Below, one piece after another: positions 48,624-56,787 of a DNA stretch of 64,000 bases (position 1 is its first letter; each line of letters opens with the position of its first letter). The notes under the pieces are model-generated. The model saw only the letters and a list, made by a program, of their open reading frames with translations, did not search any database and was not told where the DNA came from. The DNA comes from Streptococcus mitis NCTC 12261 (GTDB taxonomy: Bacteria; Bacillota; Bacilli; Lactobacillales; Streptococcaceae): NCBI RefSeq assembly GCF_000148585.2, contig NZ_CP028414.1, forward strand, positions 1,107,501-1,171,500. Direction: 5' to 3'. A program made the translations under genes and the position numbers.

Positions 48624-50576
48624 TTATGCTTGTGGTTTGCGTAGGTAACCATAGACCACACCACTTACGATTGCTCCTACCAAGACAGAAACGAGGTAAA
48701 GAAGAGCATTTGAAGTAAGGGCAATAACGAAGATTCCTCCGTGTGGCGCCATGAGTTTGATACCAGTAAGACCAACGAGTCCACCTGCTACTGCTGAACC
48801 AAGGATGAAGCTTGGGATAGCACGAGCTGGGTCAGCGGCACCAAATGGAATTGCTCCCTCAGTGATAAATGACAAGCCCATGATGATGTTTGTCAAACCA
48901 GAGTTGCGTTCTTCTTTAGTAAATTTATCTTTGAAAAGAAGAGTTGCGACAAAGATTGCAAGTGGTGGCACCATTCCTCCAGCCATAACTGCTGCCATGG
49001 CTACAGAACCACCTGAAGAAACAGTTGCTGCAAGCGTACCTGTACCAAAGACATAAGCCGCTTTGTTGACTGGTCCCCCCATGTCAACAGCCATCATTCC
49101 ACCAAGGACGATACCAAGAAGGACAGCTGAACCTCCTCCAAGACCGCCTAGGAAGTCATTCATAGCAGTATTGATTGCTGCCATTGGGATATTCACAGCT
49201 AGCATGACAAATCCAGTCAAGATTGTTCCAAGAAGTGGCAAGAGAAGGATTGATTTTGCACCTTCAAGTGAACGAGGAACTTTAACGTATTTCTTGATAG
49301 CAAGAACTAAAGCACCTGCGATAAATCCACCAACAAGGGCACCTAGGAAACCAGATGAGACACCTGCAAGAGTTGAAGTTGCTTCACCACCTGCGGCATA
49401 AGGAATTTTACCAAAGGCAAAACCTTCTTTGGCAATAGCACCAGCCACGAAACCTGCTACCAAACCTGGTTTTTCAGCGATAGAGTATGCAACATAACCT
49501 GCAAAGACTGGGAGCATCAAACCAAAGGCAGCTCCACCAATTTTCATAAACATAGAAGCTAGCTCATGGTAGGAACCAAGATTACCAAGATTTTCATTTG
49601 GAACACCCAAAGCACCGTCAATCAAGAAGGCAAGGGCAATCATGATACCACCACCTATAACGAATGGCAACATTTGAGATACACCACTCATCAAGTGTTT
49701 GTAGAAGGCACCACCAAGGCTTTGTTTTTCGTTGCTTGCTGTCGAAGCTTTTGCTCCATTAGCAGCACGGTAGACTTCAGCATCTCCTGAAAGAGCCAAG
49801 TTAATCAATTCTTCTGTTTTACGGATCCCGTCAGCAACTGGACGATTGATCAATGGTTTGCCATCGAAACGATCCATCTCAACCGCCTTGTCTGCAGCGA
49901 TGATAACAGCTTTAGCCTTGCGGATGTCCTCAGCAGTTAGTTGGTTTCCAACACCGCTAGCACCGTTGGTTTCAACCTTGATTCCAACACCCATTTCAGC
50001 AGCCACTTTTTGAAGGGCTTCTTGAGCCATGTAAGTGTGAGCAATACCTGTTGTACAAGCTGTAACAGCAACGATAAACTCATCAGAGTCATTAGTAGGT
50101 GCTTGAACAGGCTCTTCAGTTTTTTCGGAAGCTTTGTCAAAAAGTTCGATAACTTGGTCAGCTGATGTTACTTGACGAAGTTTGTCAGCAAAACCGTCTT
50201 TCATCAAGTATTGAGACAATTCTGCCAAGGCTGCCAAGTGAGTATCATTGGCACCTTCTGGAGCTGCAATCATAAAGAAGAGGTCAGTTGATTGTCCATC
50301 CAAGCTCTCGTAGTCAACACCCTTGTTTGACTTGGCAAAGAGAACTGTCGCTTCTTTGACAGCAGCATTTTTGCTGTGAGGCATTGCGATACCATCACCC
50401 AAACCTGTAGAAGTGAGAGCTTCACGCGCCAAAATTCCTTCTTTAAAGGTTTCAAAATCTGTCACATAACCGTGGTCTGTCAAACTTTTAATCATCTCGT
50501 CGATGACAGCTGTTTTTTCAGTTGCTTGCAAATCCAGCAACATAACATCTTTTCTCAATAGGTCTTGAATTTTCAT
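48624..50576 (-). CDS. fruA: Fructose PTS transporter EIIABC
   Basis: A 650-residue fused phosphotransferase: EIIA (about 1-145, phospho-His in GIAMPHSKNAAV), EIIB (about 170-265, phospho-Cys in VAVTACTTGIAHTYMAQEAL) and EIIC (about 295-645, many membrane helices with GGGIMIALAFLIDG and MGGPVNKAAYVFGTG). It imports fructose as fructose-1-phosphate. Its start overlaps the fruK stop by four bases; fruR-fruK-fruA is the usual order. Confidence 0.97.
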   Translation of the reverse strand: MKIQDLLRKDVMLLDLQATEKTAVIDEMIKSLTDHGYVTDFETFKEGILAREALTSTGLGDGIAMPHSKNAAVKEATVLFAKSNKGVDYESLDGQSTDLFFMIAAPEGANDTHLAALAELSQYLMKDGFADKLRQVTSADQVIELFDKASEKTEEPVQAPTNDSDEFIVAVTACTTGIAHTYMAQEALQKVAAEMGVGIKVETNGASGVGNQLTAEDIRKAKAVIIAADKAVEMDRFDGKPLINRPVADGIRKTEELINLALSGDAEVYRAANGAKASTASNEKQSLGGAFYKHLMSGVSQMLPFVIGGGIMIALAFLIDGALGVPNENLGNLGSYHELASMFMKIGGAAFGLMLPVFAGYVAYSIAEKPGLVAGFVAGAIAKEGFAFGKIPYAAGGEATSTLAGVSSGFLGALVGGFIAGALVLAIKKYVKVPRSLEGAKSILLLPLLGTILTGFVMLAVNIPMAAINTAMNDFLGGLGGGSAVLLGIVLGGMMAVDMGGPVNKAAYVFGTGTLAATVSSGGSVAMAAVMAGGMVPPLAIFVATLLFKDKFTKEERNSGLTNIIMGLSFITEGAIPFGAADPARAIPSFILGSAVAGGLVGLTGIKLMAPHGGIFVIALTSNALLYLVSVLVGAIVSGVVYGYLRKPQA

Positions 50577-51484
50577 CGTTTTTCTACCTCAACTTTTTCA
50601 TATGTTTCTTTAATAAATTCTGCTGTTGCCAAGTCATCCGAGAAGGTAGTTGCCGTTCCACAAGCAACTCCCCATTTGAAGGCTTCTACTGCGTCTTTTG
50701 ATTTGACAAATTCACCTGTGAATCCGGCAACCATAGAATCACCAGCACCAACTGAATTTTTGACTGTTCCCTTGATAGGTTTTGCGAAGTAAGCTCCCTC
50801 AGATGTGACAAGAAGGGCACCGTCGCCAGCCATGGAGATAATGACGTTTTGAGCTCCTTTGGCCAGTAACTGACGAGCATAGTTCTCGATTTCATCTAAA
50901 CTTTCGAGTTTCACTCCAAAGATAGCTCCAAGCTCGTGATTATTTGGTTTGACCAAAAGTGGCTGATAGTCCAAACTATCAATCAAGGTCTGTCCTTCAA
51001 AGTCACAAACGACTTGCGCACCAGTCTTGCGTGTCAAGGCAATCAAATCCTTGTAGATAACATTGCCTAGGTTTTTAGCACTCGAACCCGCAAAGACAAC
51101 CGTATCTTCTGCTGTCAGACTAGATAAAATAGCTTTCAATTCTTCTAGCTGAGCTGGTTCGACATTTGGACCGGTTCCGTTGATTTCTGTTTCTTGGTCT
51201 GCTTTGATTTTAACATTGATACGAGTATCTTCTGCCACTTGGACAAAACATGTCTCGATTTCTTCCTCTGCAAGGGTATCTGTGATAAATTTACCAGTAA
51301 AGCCTCCGATAAATCCCGTCGCTGTATTTGGTATATCCAAACGTTTCAAGACACGGCTGACATTGATTCCTTTCCCACCAGCAAACTTATCATCACTGTC
51401 CATACGATTGACACTACCGACTTGGACTTGGTCCAAACGAACGATATAGTCAATGGATGGATTGAGTGTGACTGTATAAATCAT
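50573..51484 (-). CDS. fruK: 1-phosphofructokinase
   Basis: A 303-residue PfkB-family kinase that turns fructose-1-phosphate into fructose-1,6-bisphosphate. It begins TLNPSIDYIVRLDQ, has GGKGINVSRVLKRL near 37, and the PfkB signature with catalytic Asp in VKNSVGAGDSMVAGFTGEF near 250. It overlaps fruR and fruA by four bases each and so is translationally coupled to both. Confidence 0.97.
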   Translation of the reverse strand: MIYTVTLNPSIDYIVRLDQVQVGSVNRMDSDDKFAGGKGINVSRVLKRLDIPNTATGFIGGFTGKFITDTLAEEEIETCFVQVAEDTRINVKIKADQETEINGTGPNVEPAQLEELKAILSSLTAEDTVVFAGSSAKNLGNVIYKDLIALTRKTGAQVVCDFEGQTLIDSLDYQPLLVKPNNHELGAIFGVKLESLDEIENYARQLLAKGAQNVIISMAGDGALLVTSEGAYFAKPIKGTVKNSVGAGDSMVAGFTGEFVKSKDAVEAFKWGVACGTATTFSDDLATAEFIKETYEKVEVEKR

Positions 51485-52221
51485 ACTTCTATTACCTCCG
51501 TTTTCTCCTTAATAGCCTGCAAGAGCTCATGCCCTTGACTTGTGATAACAATAGCTCGTTTGAGTGGTGCTACCTTGGCAAAGCAAGTTTGTCCAATTTT
51601 TGACGAATCCACCAAGACATAGGTCTGTTTGGCATTTTCTAAAATAGCACGCTTAACAGCTCCCTCCTCCATATCAGGAGTCGTATAATAGCCATCGTCC
51701 ACACCATTCATCCCGATAAAGGCACGGTCAAAGTGCAATTGGTTAATCTGGTTAAGAGCAACGCCCCCGATGCTAGCATCTGTTGCCATCTTGACACTTC
51801 CTCCAACCATGACAGTTGGAATCTGCTTTTCAACCAACTGTGCGGCATGGTGAATCGAATTTGTCACAACAGTAATATTCTTATTGACCAATTCATGGAT
51901 CAAAAAAGCAGTTGTTGTTCCAGCATCGATAAAGATGACATCTTGTTCCTTAATGAGAGAGGCTGCTTTCTGAGCCAGCAACTTCTTTTCTTGAAGGTTT
52001 TTGACAGATTTTTCTTGAATGGTTTCTTCTTCCTGCAAGGAATGGGGCAATTCTGCTCCACCATGCACGCGACGAAGCTTGTTTTCCGCTTCCAACTCAT
52101 CCAAGTCTCTTCGAACCGTTGATTCTGAGGTCTCTAGCAAACTAACTAATTTTTCTAGAGAAACTACATGATGTTGATTTAACTCCTCTAAAATCAGTTG
52201 TTTCCGCTCTGTTTTTAACAC
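51481..52221 (-). CDS. fruR: DeoR-family repressor of the fructose operon
   Basis: A 246-residue DeoR-type regulator: N-terminal helix-turn-helix (VSLEKLVSLLETSESTVRRDLDELE, about 19-43, then KLRRVHGGAEL) and a C-terminal sugar-phosphate-binding domain with DAGTTTAFLIHEL near 97 and VTNSIHHAAQLV. It likely senses fructose-1-phosphate and represses its own operon. It is the first gene of fruRKA, with paired operator-like repeats at the promoter. Confidence 0.94.
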   Translation of the reverse strand: MLKTERKQLILEELNQHHVVSLEKLVSLLETSESTVRRDLDELEAENKLRRVHGGAELPHSLQEEETIQEKSVKNLQEKKLLAQKAASLIKEQDVIFIDAGTTTAFLIHELVNKNITVVTNSIHHAAQLVEKQIPTVMVGGSVKMATDASIGGVALNQINQLHFDRAFIGMNGVDDGYYTTPDMEEGAVKRAILENAKQTYVLVDSSKIGQTCFAKVAPLKRAIVITSQGHELLQAIKEKTEVIEV

Positions 52222-52253
52222 TGAATCACCTCCTGTTATCGTTTACACTATTC

Positions 52254-52306
52254 ATTCTATCACACTTTCTTTCAAAGTCAAGCATTTTTTGTCATTTTCT
52301 TTCAAA
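52254..52306 (-). promoter_or_regulatory. fruRKA promoter with paired operator-like direct repeats
   Basis: The minus strand has TTGACT (52276-52281), a 16-base spacer and TAGAAT (52254-52259) with a TG extension. The direct repeat TTTCTTTCAAA (plus strand) occurs at 52266-52276 and 52296-52306, 30 bases apart, each followed by a similar CATTTTT segment. One copy lies in the spacer and the other upstream of the -35, as expected for DeoR-type operators. Confidence 0.6.
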
Positions 52307-52382
52307 ATCTATCATTTTTCTTATTTCTAGAATTTTTATTGCAAGATAGGGGCCTTTATGGTAGACTATTTGAGTAAGTATT

Positions 52383-52470
52383 GGAAGATTACTCAAGAGG
52401 CTTAAGAGGCCGTGTTGGAAACGCGGTAGGCGTGTAACAGCGTGCGTGGGTTCGAATCCCATGTCTTCCG
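52383..52470 (+). tRNA. tRNA-Ser (anticodon GGA)
   Basis: An 88-base class II tRNA. The acceptor stem GGAAGAT pairs with GTCTTCC, the anticodon stem CCGTG with CGCGG around TTGGAAA (anticodon GGA), a long variable arm follows, and the T arm is GTGGGTTCGAATCCCAT. The discriminator base is G and CCA is not encoded. It reads UCC and UCU serine codons. It is followed by one half of a terminator split by an insertion sequence. Confidence 0.95.
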
Positions 52471-52530
52471 TTTATTTTAAAAAAGATACCCAAGAAATCT
52501 GTACTGACCCCAAAAAGTTAGACAATTAAT

Positions 52531-53391
52531 TTAAGCAAAGGATTTAGTTCTGTATTGTACAGGGCTAAGTCCTTTTAGTTTTACCTTAATTCGTTTGTTG
52601 TTGTAGTAATCAATATAGTCTACAATAGCTTGTTCCAAGTGTTCAAGTGACTGAAACGTATTCTCATAACCATAAAACATTTCAGACTTAAGAATGCCAA
52701 AGAAAGATTCCATCATACCGTTATCTGGACTATTTCCCTTACGTGACATAGATGGTTGGATTCCCTTATTCTTTAAAAAATGATGATAGAAATCGTGTTG
52801 GTATTGCCATCCTTGGTCACTATGGAGAATTGTATTTTCGTAATGGTTCTCTGTAAAGGCTTGTTCTAGCATAGCTTTCATTTGTACTAAGTTCGGCGAA
52901 GTAGAAAGATTGTAGGAGATAATTTCTCTGTTAAAGCCATCTAAAACTGGTGATAAATAAAGCTTTTGGCTGCTTGCTGGAATGGCAAATTCTGTCACAT
53001 CTGTGTAGCACTTTTGCATTGGTTTGGTTGCTTCAAATTGACGTTGAATAAGATTATCTGCTTTCTTGCCAACCTCTCCTTGGTATGAAGAATACTTCCG
53101 TTTACGGCGAATTCGAGCCGTTAAACCAAGTACTTTCATCAGACGCTGCACCTTCTTATGGTTCACTACGAAGCCACGATTTCGTAATTCTAGAGTCATG
53201 CGACGATAGCCGTAATTTCCTTTATGCTCAGTATAAATTGACTGAATTTCAGCTTTAATATCATAATCTTTATCGCTTTGATCCAGCTGTTTTAAGTGGT
53301 AATAATAAGTTGAACGGGCAAGTTTAATAATCTTTAGAAGGATATCTAAAGAAAACTCTGTTACCAGTCCTTGAACAATTTCCGTTTTTCT
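52531..53391 (-). CDS. IS3-family transposase OrfB (catalytic domain)
   Basis: Integrase-type transposase. The first in-frame ATG is at 53199, but the frame is open back to about 53391 through [20 protein letters not shown] and [10 protein letters not shown], which are standard N-terminal OrfB parts. It is therefore made as an OrfAB fusion by -1 frameshifting. The catalytic triad is intact: [17 protein letters not shown], and the Glu in [19 protein letters not shown]. The coordinates cover the whole open frame, not a separate start codon. Confidence 0.85.
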   Translation of the reverse strand, partial: RKTEIVQGLVTEFSLDILLKIIKLARSTYYYHLKQLDQSDKDYDIKAEIQSIYTEHKGNYGYRRMTLELRNRGFVVNHKKVQRLMKVLGLTARIRRKRKYSSYQGEVGKKADNLIQRQFEATKPMQKCYTDVTEFAIPASSQKLYLSPVLDGFNREIISYNLSTSPNLVQMKAMLEQAFTENHYENTILHSDQGWQYQHDFYHHFLKNKGIQPSMSRKGNSPDNGMMESFFGILKSEMFYGYENTFQSLEHLEQAIVDYIDYYNNKRIKVKLKGLSPVQYRTKSFA

Positions 53392-53879
53392 TCTTGCTCC
53401 TTTTCGTCTCTCAATCGGAGTTCTCTCAACTTTTTTAGAATGGCATTCTCCGCTCTCAAGTACTCATTTTCTGCTTGAAGACGTTCTAATTCTGTCATAT
53501 CTTCAAATCTCTTCTTTGGCTTACGTCCCATTTTAGGTGGTCTCCCTCTTGTTTTCTCAACAATAGTATACCCGTTTTTCTTATATTGTGCCAGCCAATT
53601 CGAAAGTAATCCACTACTTAGAAGAGCATAATCCAGAGACGCCCTAATTTGTGAATGCCCCTCAAGAAGAACTTTATCAATGATCTCTTGTTTTAGTTCA
53701 GGAGAATAGTAACAATTCTTTCCTTTTTTGACGAACTCTATTCCGTAACGATCAATCAATTTAATCATGTACCTAAGATTAGAATTGTTTATCCCAAATT
53801 TATTTGAAAGCTTCTCTAAGCTATATCCTTGTTTTCTAAGTTCATAGATCTGAACTTTATCATCATAACTCAATTTCAT
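53361..53879 (-). CDS. IS3-family transposase OrfA (DNA-binding part)
   Basis: A 172-residue protein with two helix-turn-helix units ([25 protein letters not shown] and a second around [23 protein letters not shown]) and a C-terminal leucine-zipper-like coil ([27 protein letters not shown]). The start is ATG 53879; an in-frame TTG five codons upstream lies in the terminal repeat. It overlaps the OrfB frame by about 30 bases, where the -1 shift must occur. Confidence 0.87.
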   Translation of the reverse strand: MKLSYDDKVQIYELRKQGYSLEKLSNKFGINNSNLRYMIKLIDRYGIEFVKKGKNCYYSPELKQEIIDKVLLEGHSQIRASLDYALLSSGLLSNWLAQYKKNGYTIVEKTRGRPPKMGRKPKKRFEDMTELERLQAENEYLRAENAILKKLRELRLRDEKEQEEKRKLFKDW

Positions 53880-53986
53880 AATAAAACACCCCAAAAGTTA
53901 GATTTTTTCTGTCTAACTTTTGGGGTGCAGTACAATCTTGGGTATCTTTTTTCTTATATGCTTGTTTTATAACTCGGGTGAATTTC

Positions 53987-55321
53987 TTAGAAAATATCAA
54001 ATAACAATTTCACATTGAGAATTGTTAAGATAATGGAAACGATATAGCCAAGGATGGTATTCCATTTGGCATTGGTAAATTCTCCCATCAGTGATTTCTT
54101 AGAAGTTAGATAAATCAGTGGGAAGATTGAAAATGGAAGAGCAATCGAAAGAAAGACTTGTGAATAAACCAATAACTGATCCAATGTTTTTTCCTGATGA
54201 CCAAACAGAACCGCTACAATCATGACAGGCAACAAGGCAAAGAGACGAGTTGCCAAACGAATGAACCATTGAGGTAATCTCATATGCAAGAAACCTTCCA
54301 TAACGATTTGTCCAGTCAAGGTACCCGTAATTGTCGAATTTTGACCACTGGCTAATAAAGCCAAGGCAAACAAGGTTGATAAGGTCGAGCTAGCTATAGC
54401 TCCTGCAATAGTAGAATCCTGCAAGGCATTATACATTTGAGAGAAGGCAGAAATCTCAGATGCATGGCCGAAAAAGAGAGCCGCCCCGAGAATTAATAGA
54501 AGGGAGTTAACCACAAAGGCCAAGGATAATTGGAGATTTGAATCCCAGGTCATAAAGCGCACGGCTTTTCGAACATCATTCTTGTCCTTGTGATTGATTT
54601 TCCGAGTTTGAGACAAGGAAGAATGCAAATAGAGGTTATGGGGCATAACCGTTGCTCCCACGATCCCTAGTGCCAAGGTTAATTGACTTTCATGCCCTGG
54701 CAAGGGACTTTCAAATAAGGTTGCATTCGGTAGATAACCCTCAACGATTCCTTGGAAGCTTGGATGTGACAAAGCTACCAGATAGGTAAAAATTGCTAGA
54801 ATGGTTAAAATCAGTGTTGTCACAATAGCTTCAATCTTCTTAAAGCCAAATTTCATCAGAAGCAATAAGAGAAAAACATCCAACACGGTCAAGAGAATTG
54901 CTATCATAATCGGAATCTTAAAGAGAAGATTGAGAGCAATCGCTGAACCTAGAACTTCTGCCAGATCTGTCGCCATCAAGGCTAATTCTAAAATCACCCA
55001 TAGACTATAACGAAGCCATTTAGGTGAATGATGAGCCGTTGCTTGAGCCAGGTCCATCTGGGTTACAATACCAAGCTTTCCTGCCATCTGCTGAAGTTGC
55101 ATGGCAATGAGAGATGAAATCAAGATAACAAACAAGAGACTATACTTATAGGAAGCACCACCGACTACACTGGTAATCCAGTTTCCTGGATCCATATAAC
55201 CAACTGCGACAAGAGCACCCGGACCTAAAAAGGCATTTAAATTTTGCCAGAAATGATTGTTATTTGGAGTATCGATAGATTGATTAATCTCAGAGAGTGA
55301 CACTTTTTTATGAGAAGACAT
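53987..55321 (-). CDS. mntH: NRAMP manganese/divalent-metal transporter MntH
   Basis: A 444-residue NRAMP transporter with eleven or so membrane helices. The metal-site residues are present: Asp and Asn in [10 protein letters not shown] (near 46) and Met in [12 protein letters not shown] (near 228). It imports Mn2+ (and possibly Fe2+) with protons. AAAGAGGTAA lies eight bases before the ATG. It is transcribed from a duplicated promoter with four palindromic operator-like sites. A frameshifted close relative lies at 3032-4379. Its native terminator now contains an IS3-family element. Confidence 0.95.
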   Translation of the reverse strand: MSSHKKVSLSEINQSIDTPNNNHFWQNLNAFLGPGALVAVGYMDPGNWITSVVGGASYKYSLLFVILISSLIAMQLQQMAGKLGIVTQMDLAQATAHHSPKWLRYSLWVILELALMATDLAEVLGSAIALNLLFKIPIMIAILLTVLDVFLLLLLMKFGFKKIEAIVTTLILTILAIFTYLVALSHPSFQGIVEGYLPNATLFESPLPGHESQLTLALGIVGATVMPHNLYLHSSLSQTRKINHKDKNDVRKAVRFMTWDSNLQLSLAFVVNSLLLILGAALFFGHASEISAFSQMYNALQDSTIAGAIASSTLSTLFALALLASGQNSTITGTLTGQIVMEGFLHMRLPQWFIRLATRLFALLPVMIVAVLFGHQEKTLDQLLVYSQVFLSIALPFSIFPLIYLTSKKSLMGEFTNAKWNTILGYIVSIILTILNVKLLFDIF

Positions 55322-55445
55322 AGATACTTACCTCTTTCTAAACCTACTTTTTCATTATTTTCTATTAGAGAAAAATAAGATTGACTTTAAACTATTAAAA
55401 CAATGAAAACTATATGAAAAACATTTAGTTTTTTCATTATTTTTC

Positions 55446-55459
55446 TTAAGGCACCTTAA
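55446..55459. promoter_or_regulatory. mntH operator-like palindrome 1 (promoter-distal in the triple array)
   Basis: TTAAGGCACCTTAA: six-base half-sites around a two-base centre. It lies 22 bases from palindrome 2, on the gene-proximal side. Confidence 0.7.
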
Positions 55460-55467
55460 TATTTTTC

Positions 55468-55481
55468 TTAAGGCACCTTAA
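55468..55481. promoter_or_regulatory. mntH operator-like palindrome 2
   Basis: TTAAGGCACCTTAA, 22 bases from both neighbours, about two DNA turns, so bound dimers would lie on the same face. Confidence 0.7.
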
Positions 55482-55489
55482 TATTTTTC

Positions 55490-55511
55490 TTAAGGCACCT
55501 TAATTATAACA
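55490..55511 (-). promoter_or_regulatory. Proximal mntH promoter with operator-like palindrome 3
   Basis: On the minus strand the extended -10 TGTTATAAT (55503-55511) runs straight into TTAAGGTGCCTTAA (55490-55503), which covers the expected transcription start. Confidence 0.75.
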
Positions 55512-55560
55512 CAAAAAATGAAAACTATATGAAAAACATTTAGTTTTTTCATTATTTTTC

Positions 55561-55582
55561 TTAAGGCACCTTAATTATAACA
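55561..55582 (-). promoter_or_regulatory. Distal mntH promoter with operator-like palindrome 4
   Basis: A second copy of the same arrangement: extended -10 TGTTATAAT (55574-55582) followed by TTAAGGTGCCTTAA (55561-55574), 71 bases upstream of the proximal one. The rest of the 423-base gap between mntH and ssrA holds hairpins only. Confidence 0.75.
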
Positions 55583-55632
55583 GAAAATATGATAAAAACT
55601 TAAGAAAATTCAGGACTTGATTTAATATTTAG

Positions 55633-55660
55633 GATACAACAAAATGTTGTATTCTTTTTT
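55633..55660 (+). terminator. Plus-strand-oriented hairpin of unclear purpose
   Basis: ATACAACA pairs with TGTTGTAT around AAA, followed by TTCTTTTTTT on the plus strand. No plus-strand gene precedes it; it may block antisense transcription into ssrA. Confidence 0.5.
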
Positions 55661-55688
55661 TGCAAAAGAATACCAAAGAATAAAATAA

Positions 55689-55714
55689 AAAACGTTGTAA
55701 AAACAACGTTTTAG
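55689..55714. terminator. Terminator of ssrA
   Basis: AAAACGTTGT pairs with ACAACGTTTT around a short A-rich loop, with T-rich sequence after it on the minus strand. Confidence 0.8.
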
Positions 55715-55744
55715 AAAGATTTACAAAACAATGTAAATTATCAA

Positions 55745-56089
55745 TGGAGCCGGTGGGAGTCGAACCCACGTCCAAACATCTGCTAACATATTTGTCTACA
55801 ACCATAGGTTATGTATTCGTTTAACAGTCCCTCGACACATAACTCAAGCCTAGAAACCGCGAGTCTATCAATCTCTTATCAAGCCGCTAGACAAGGCTTG
55901 ATCGTATCTCGCTAATAATAAGACCTGTCATTGAACACGAGCAATCCAAATCGGGTCACGCCTGCTGGTTTTTAGGCAGCTAGAGCGTAAGAAGTGTTAT
56001 TTTTTGCAGTTATATTTAACTGAGCGTTTACGTCGCCACACGAGTCGCAAAATATGCCTCATAATGCCTGTCGAATCCGTAACGACCCC
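55745..56089 (-). ncRNA. ssrA: Transfer-messenger RNA (tmRNA)
   Basis: A 345-base tmRNA. The 5' end GGGGTCGTTACGGATTCGAC and 3' end GTTCGACTCCCACCGGCTCCA form the tRNA-like domain. The tag frame at 55972-56007 encodes AKNNTSYALAA and a stop, the pneumococcal-type degradation tag. It rescues stalled ribosomes. CCA is not encoded. It is a single-gene unit with a terminator downstream. Confidence 0.97.
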
Positions 56090-56150
56090 AAAAGACAATA
56101 AAACCATTATACCTTATCTAACTCAAAAATGCAAAAAGGAAAGCAATTAA

Positions 56151-56786
56151 CTACAAAAGATAGTCTTTCAAAGATTTTGTCAAAACCTGATAACCGGGAA
56201 CACTAAGGTGCAACCCATCAGTTGTATAATCTTTTTTGAGTTGGCCTGCCTGGTCTGTCAAACTATCAAAAACTGGCGCAAATTCTACCTGCATATAGGC
56301 AGAGGAAAGTTCTTTATAGGCTTGATTCCATTTCTGAATTTTTTCATTCGTGCGGATATAGACTGTCTGCTTGTACTCCTCGCCCTCATTGACTGGCAAA
56401 ATGGAAAGCAATTTTATCTCTGTCAGTGGATAATCGCGAGCAATGGATTGTATGATAGATTCGAGATTATTGAGAGCCTCATTCACAGGCACATCTTTTC
56501 CGATATCGTTCGTCCCAATTAAAAGGACAATTTTATCTACCGCCCCACCGTACAGATGCGCATCCAGATTCTCTAATAACAGCCCTGTCTGATAACCTCG
56601 AATGCCTCGATTGACAATCGTCTTTGCAGTCCCAAATAGTTCCTGCAGAGGATAATATTCGACAATGGAATCCCCAATAAAAAGAATGTCTGGCTCTACA
56701 ACAGAAACCTGATTTAAGTGACGATACTTGGTTTGGATTTTTTCTTGTTCCTTTAGGAGCCAATTTTCTAATAACTGTACTGCCAC
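56151..56786 (-). CDS. SGNH/GDSL-family hydrolase
   Basis: A 211-residue SGNH hydrolase with all four blocks: block I ILFIGDSIVEYY (Ser near 37), block II VNRGIRGYQT, block III LLIGTNDIGKD and block V TDGLHLSVPGY (Asp/His near the end). Similar streptococcal proteins are labelled platelet-activating-factor acetylhydrolase-like by distant similarity; the real substrate (ester or acetyl group) is unknown and there is no signal peptide. Its start lies one base after the Cof hydrolase stop. Confidence 0.9.
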   Translation of the reverse strand: MAVQLLENWLLKEQEKIQTKYRHLNQVSVVEPDILFIGDSIVEYYPLQELFGTAKTIVNRGIRGYQTGLLLENLDAHLYGGAVDKIVLLIGTNDIGKDVPVNEALNNLESIIQSIARDYPLTEIKLLSILPVNEGEEYKQTVYIRTNEKIQKWNQAYKELSSAYMQVEFAPVFDSLTDQAGQLKKDYTTDGLHLSVPGYQVLTKSLKDYLL

Positions 56787-56787
56787 T

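Larger units (their letters stand above)
52500..53934 (-). mobile_element. IS3-family (IS150-group) insertion sequence
   Basis: A 1435-base element with imperfect 25-base terminal inverted repeats beginning TGTACTG (52500-52524, 53910-53934), flanked by the 3-base direct repeat ATC (52497-52499, 53935-53937). It carries overlapping orfA and orfB in -1 relation with an intact DDE triad, so it may be active. Size, repeat length and 3-base duplication resemble IS861 of group B streptococcus; the name is tentative. Confidence 0.9.
52479..53952. terminator. Bidirectional terminator hairpin split by an insertion sequence
   Basis: The left arm AAAAGATACCCAAGA (52481-52495) and the right arm TCTTGGGTATCTTTT (53936-53950) are perfect reverse complements. 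They would form one bidirectional terminator between tRNA-Ser and mntH if the element at 52500-53934 and one ATC duplicate were removed. Confidence 0.8.
55402..55575 (-). repeat. Direct repeats in the mntH control region
   Basis: A 59-base block (55402-55460) recurs perfectly at 55517-55575, 115 bases apart. Within it a 22-base unit containing TTAAGGCACCTTAA is tandemly repeated three times (sites at 55446, 55468 and 55490). Each large block also has an inverted repeat around ATGAAAAAC and GTTTTTTCAT. Confidence 0.92.

Noticed and set aside
52383..53934. tRNA-associated integrated island or prophage
   Set aside because: No integrase and no duplication of the tRNA 3' end was found; the neighbour is a simple IS3-family element inserted in a terminator.
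55446..55574. Regularly spaced repeats resembling a tiny CRISPR array
   Set aside because: Spacers are eight bases and nearly identical, sites are promoter-proximal palindromes, and no cas gene is present. It is a regulatory array.
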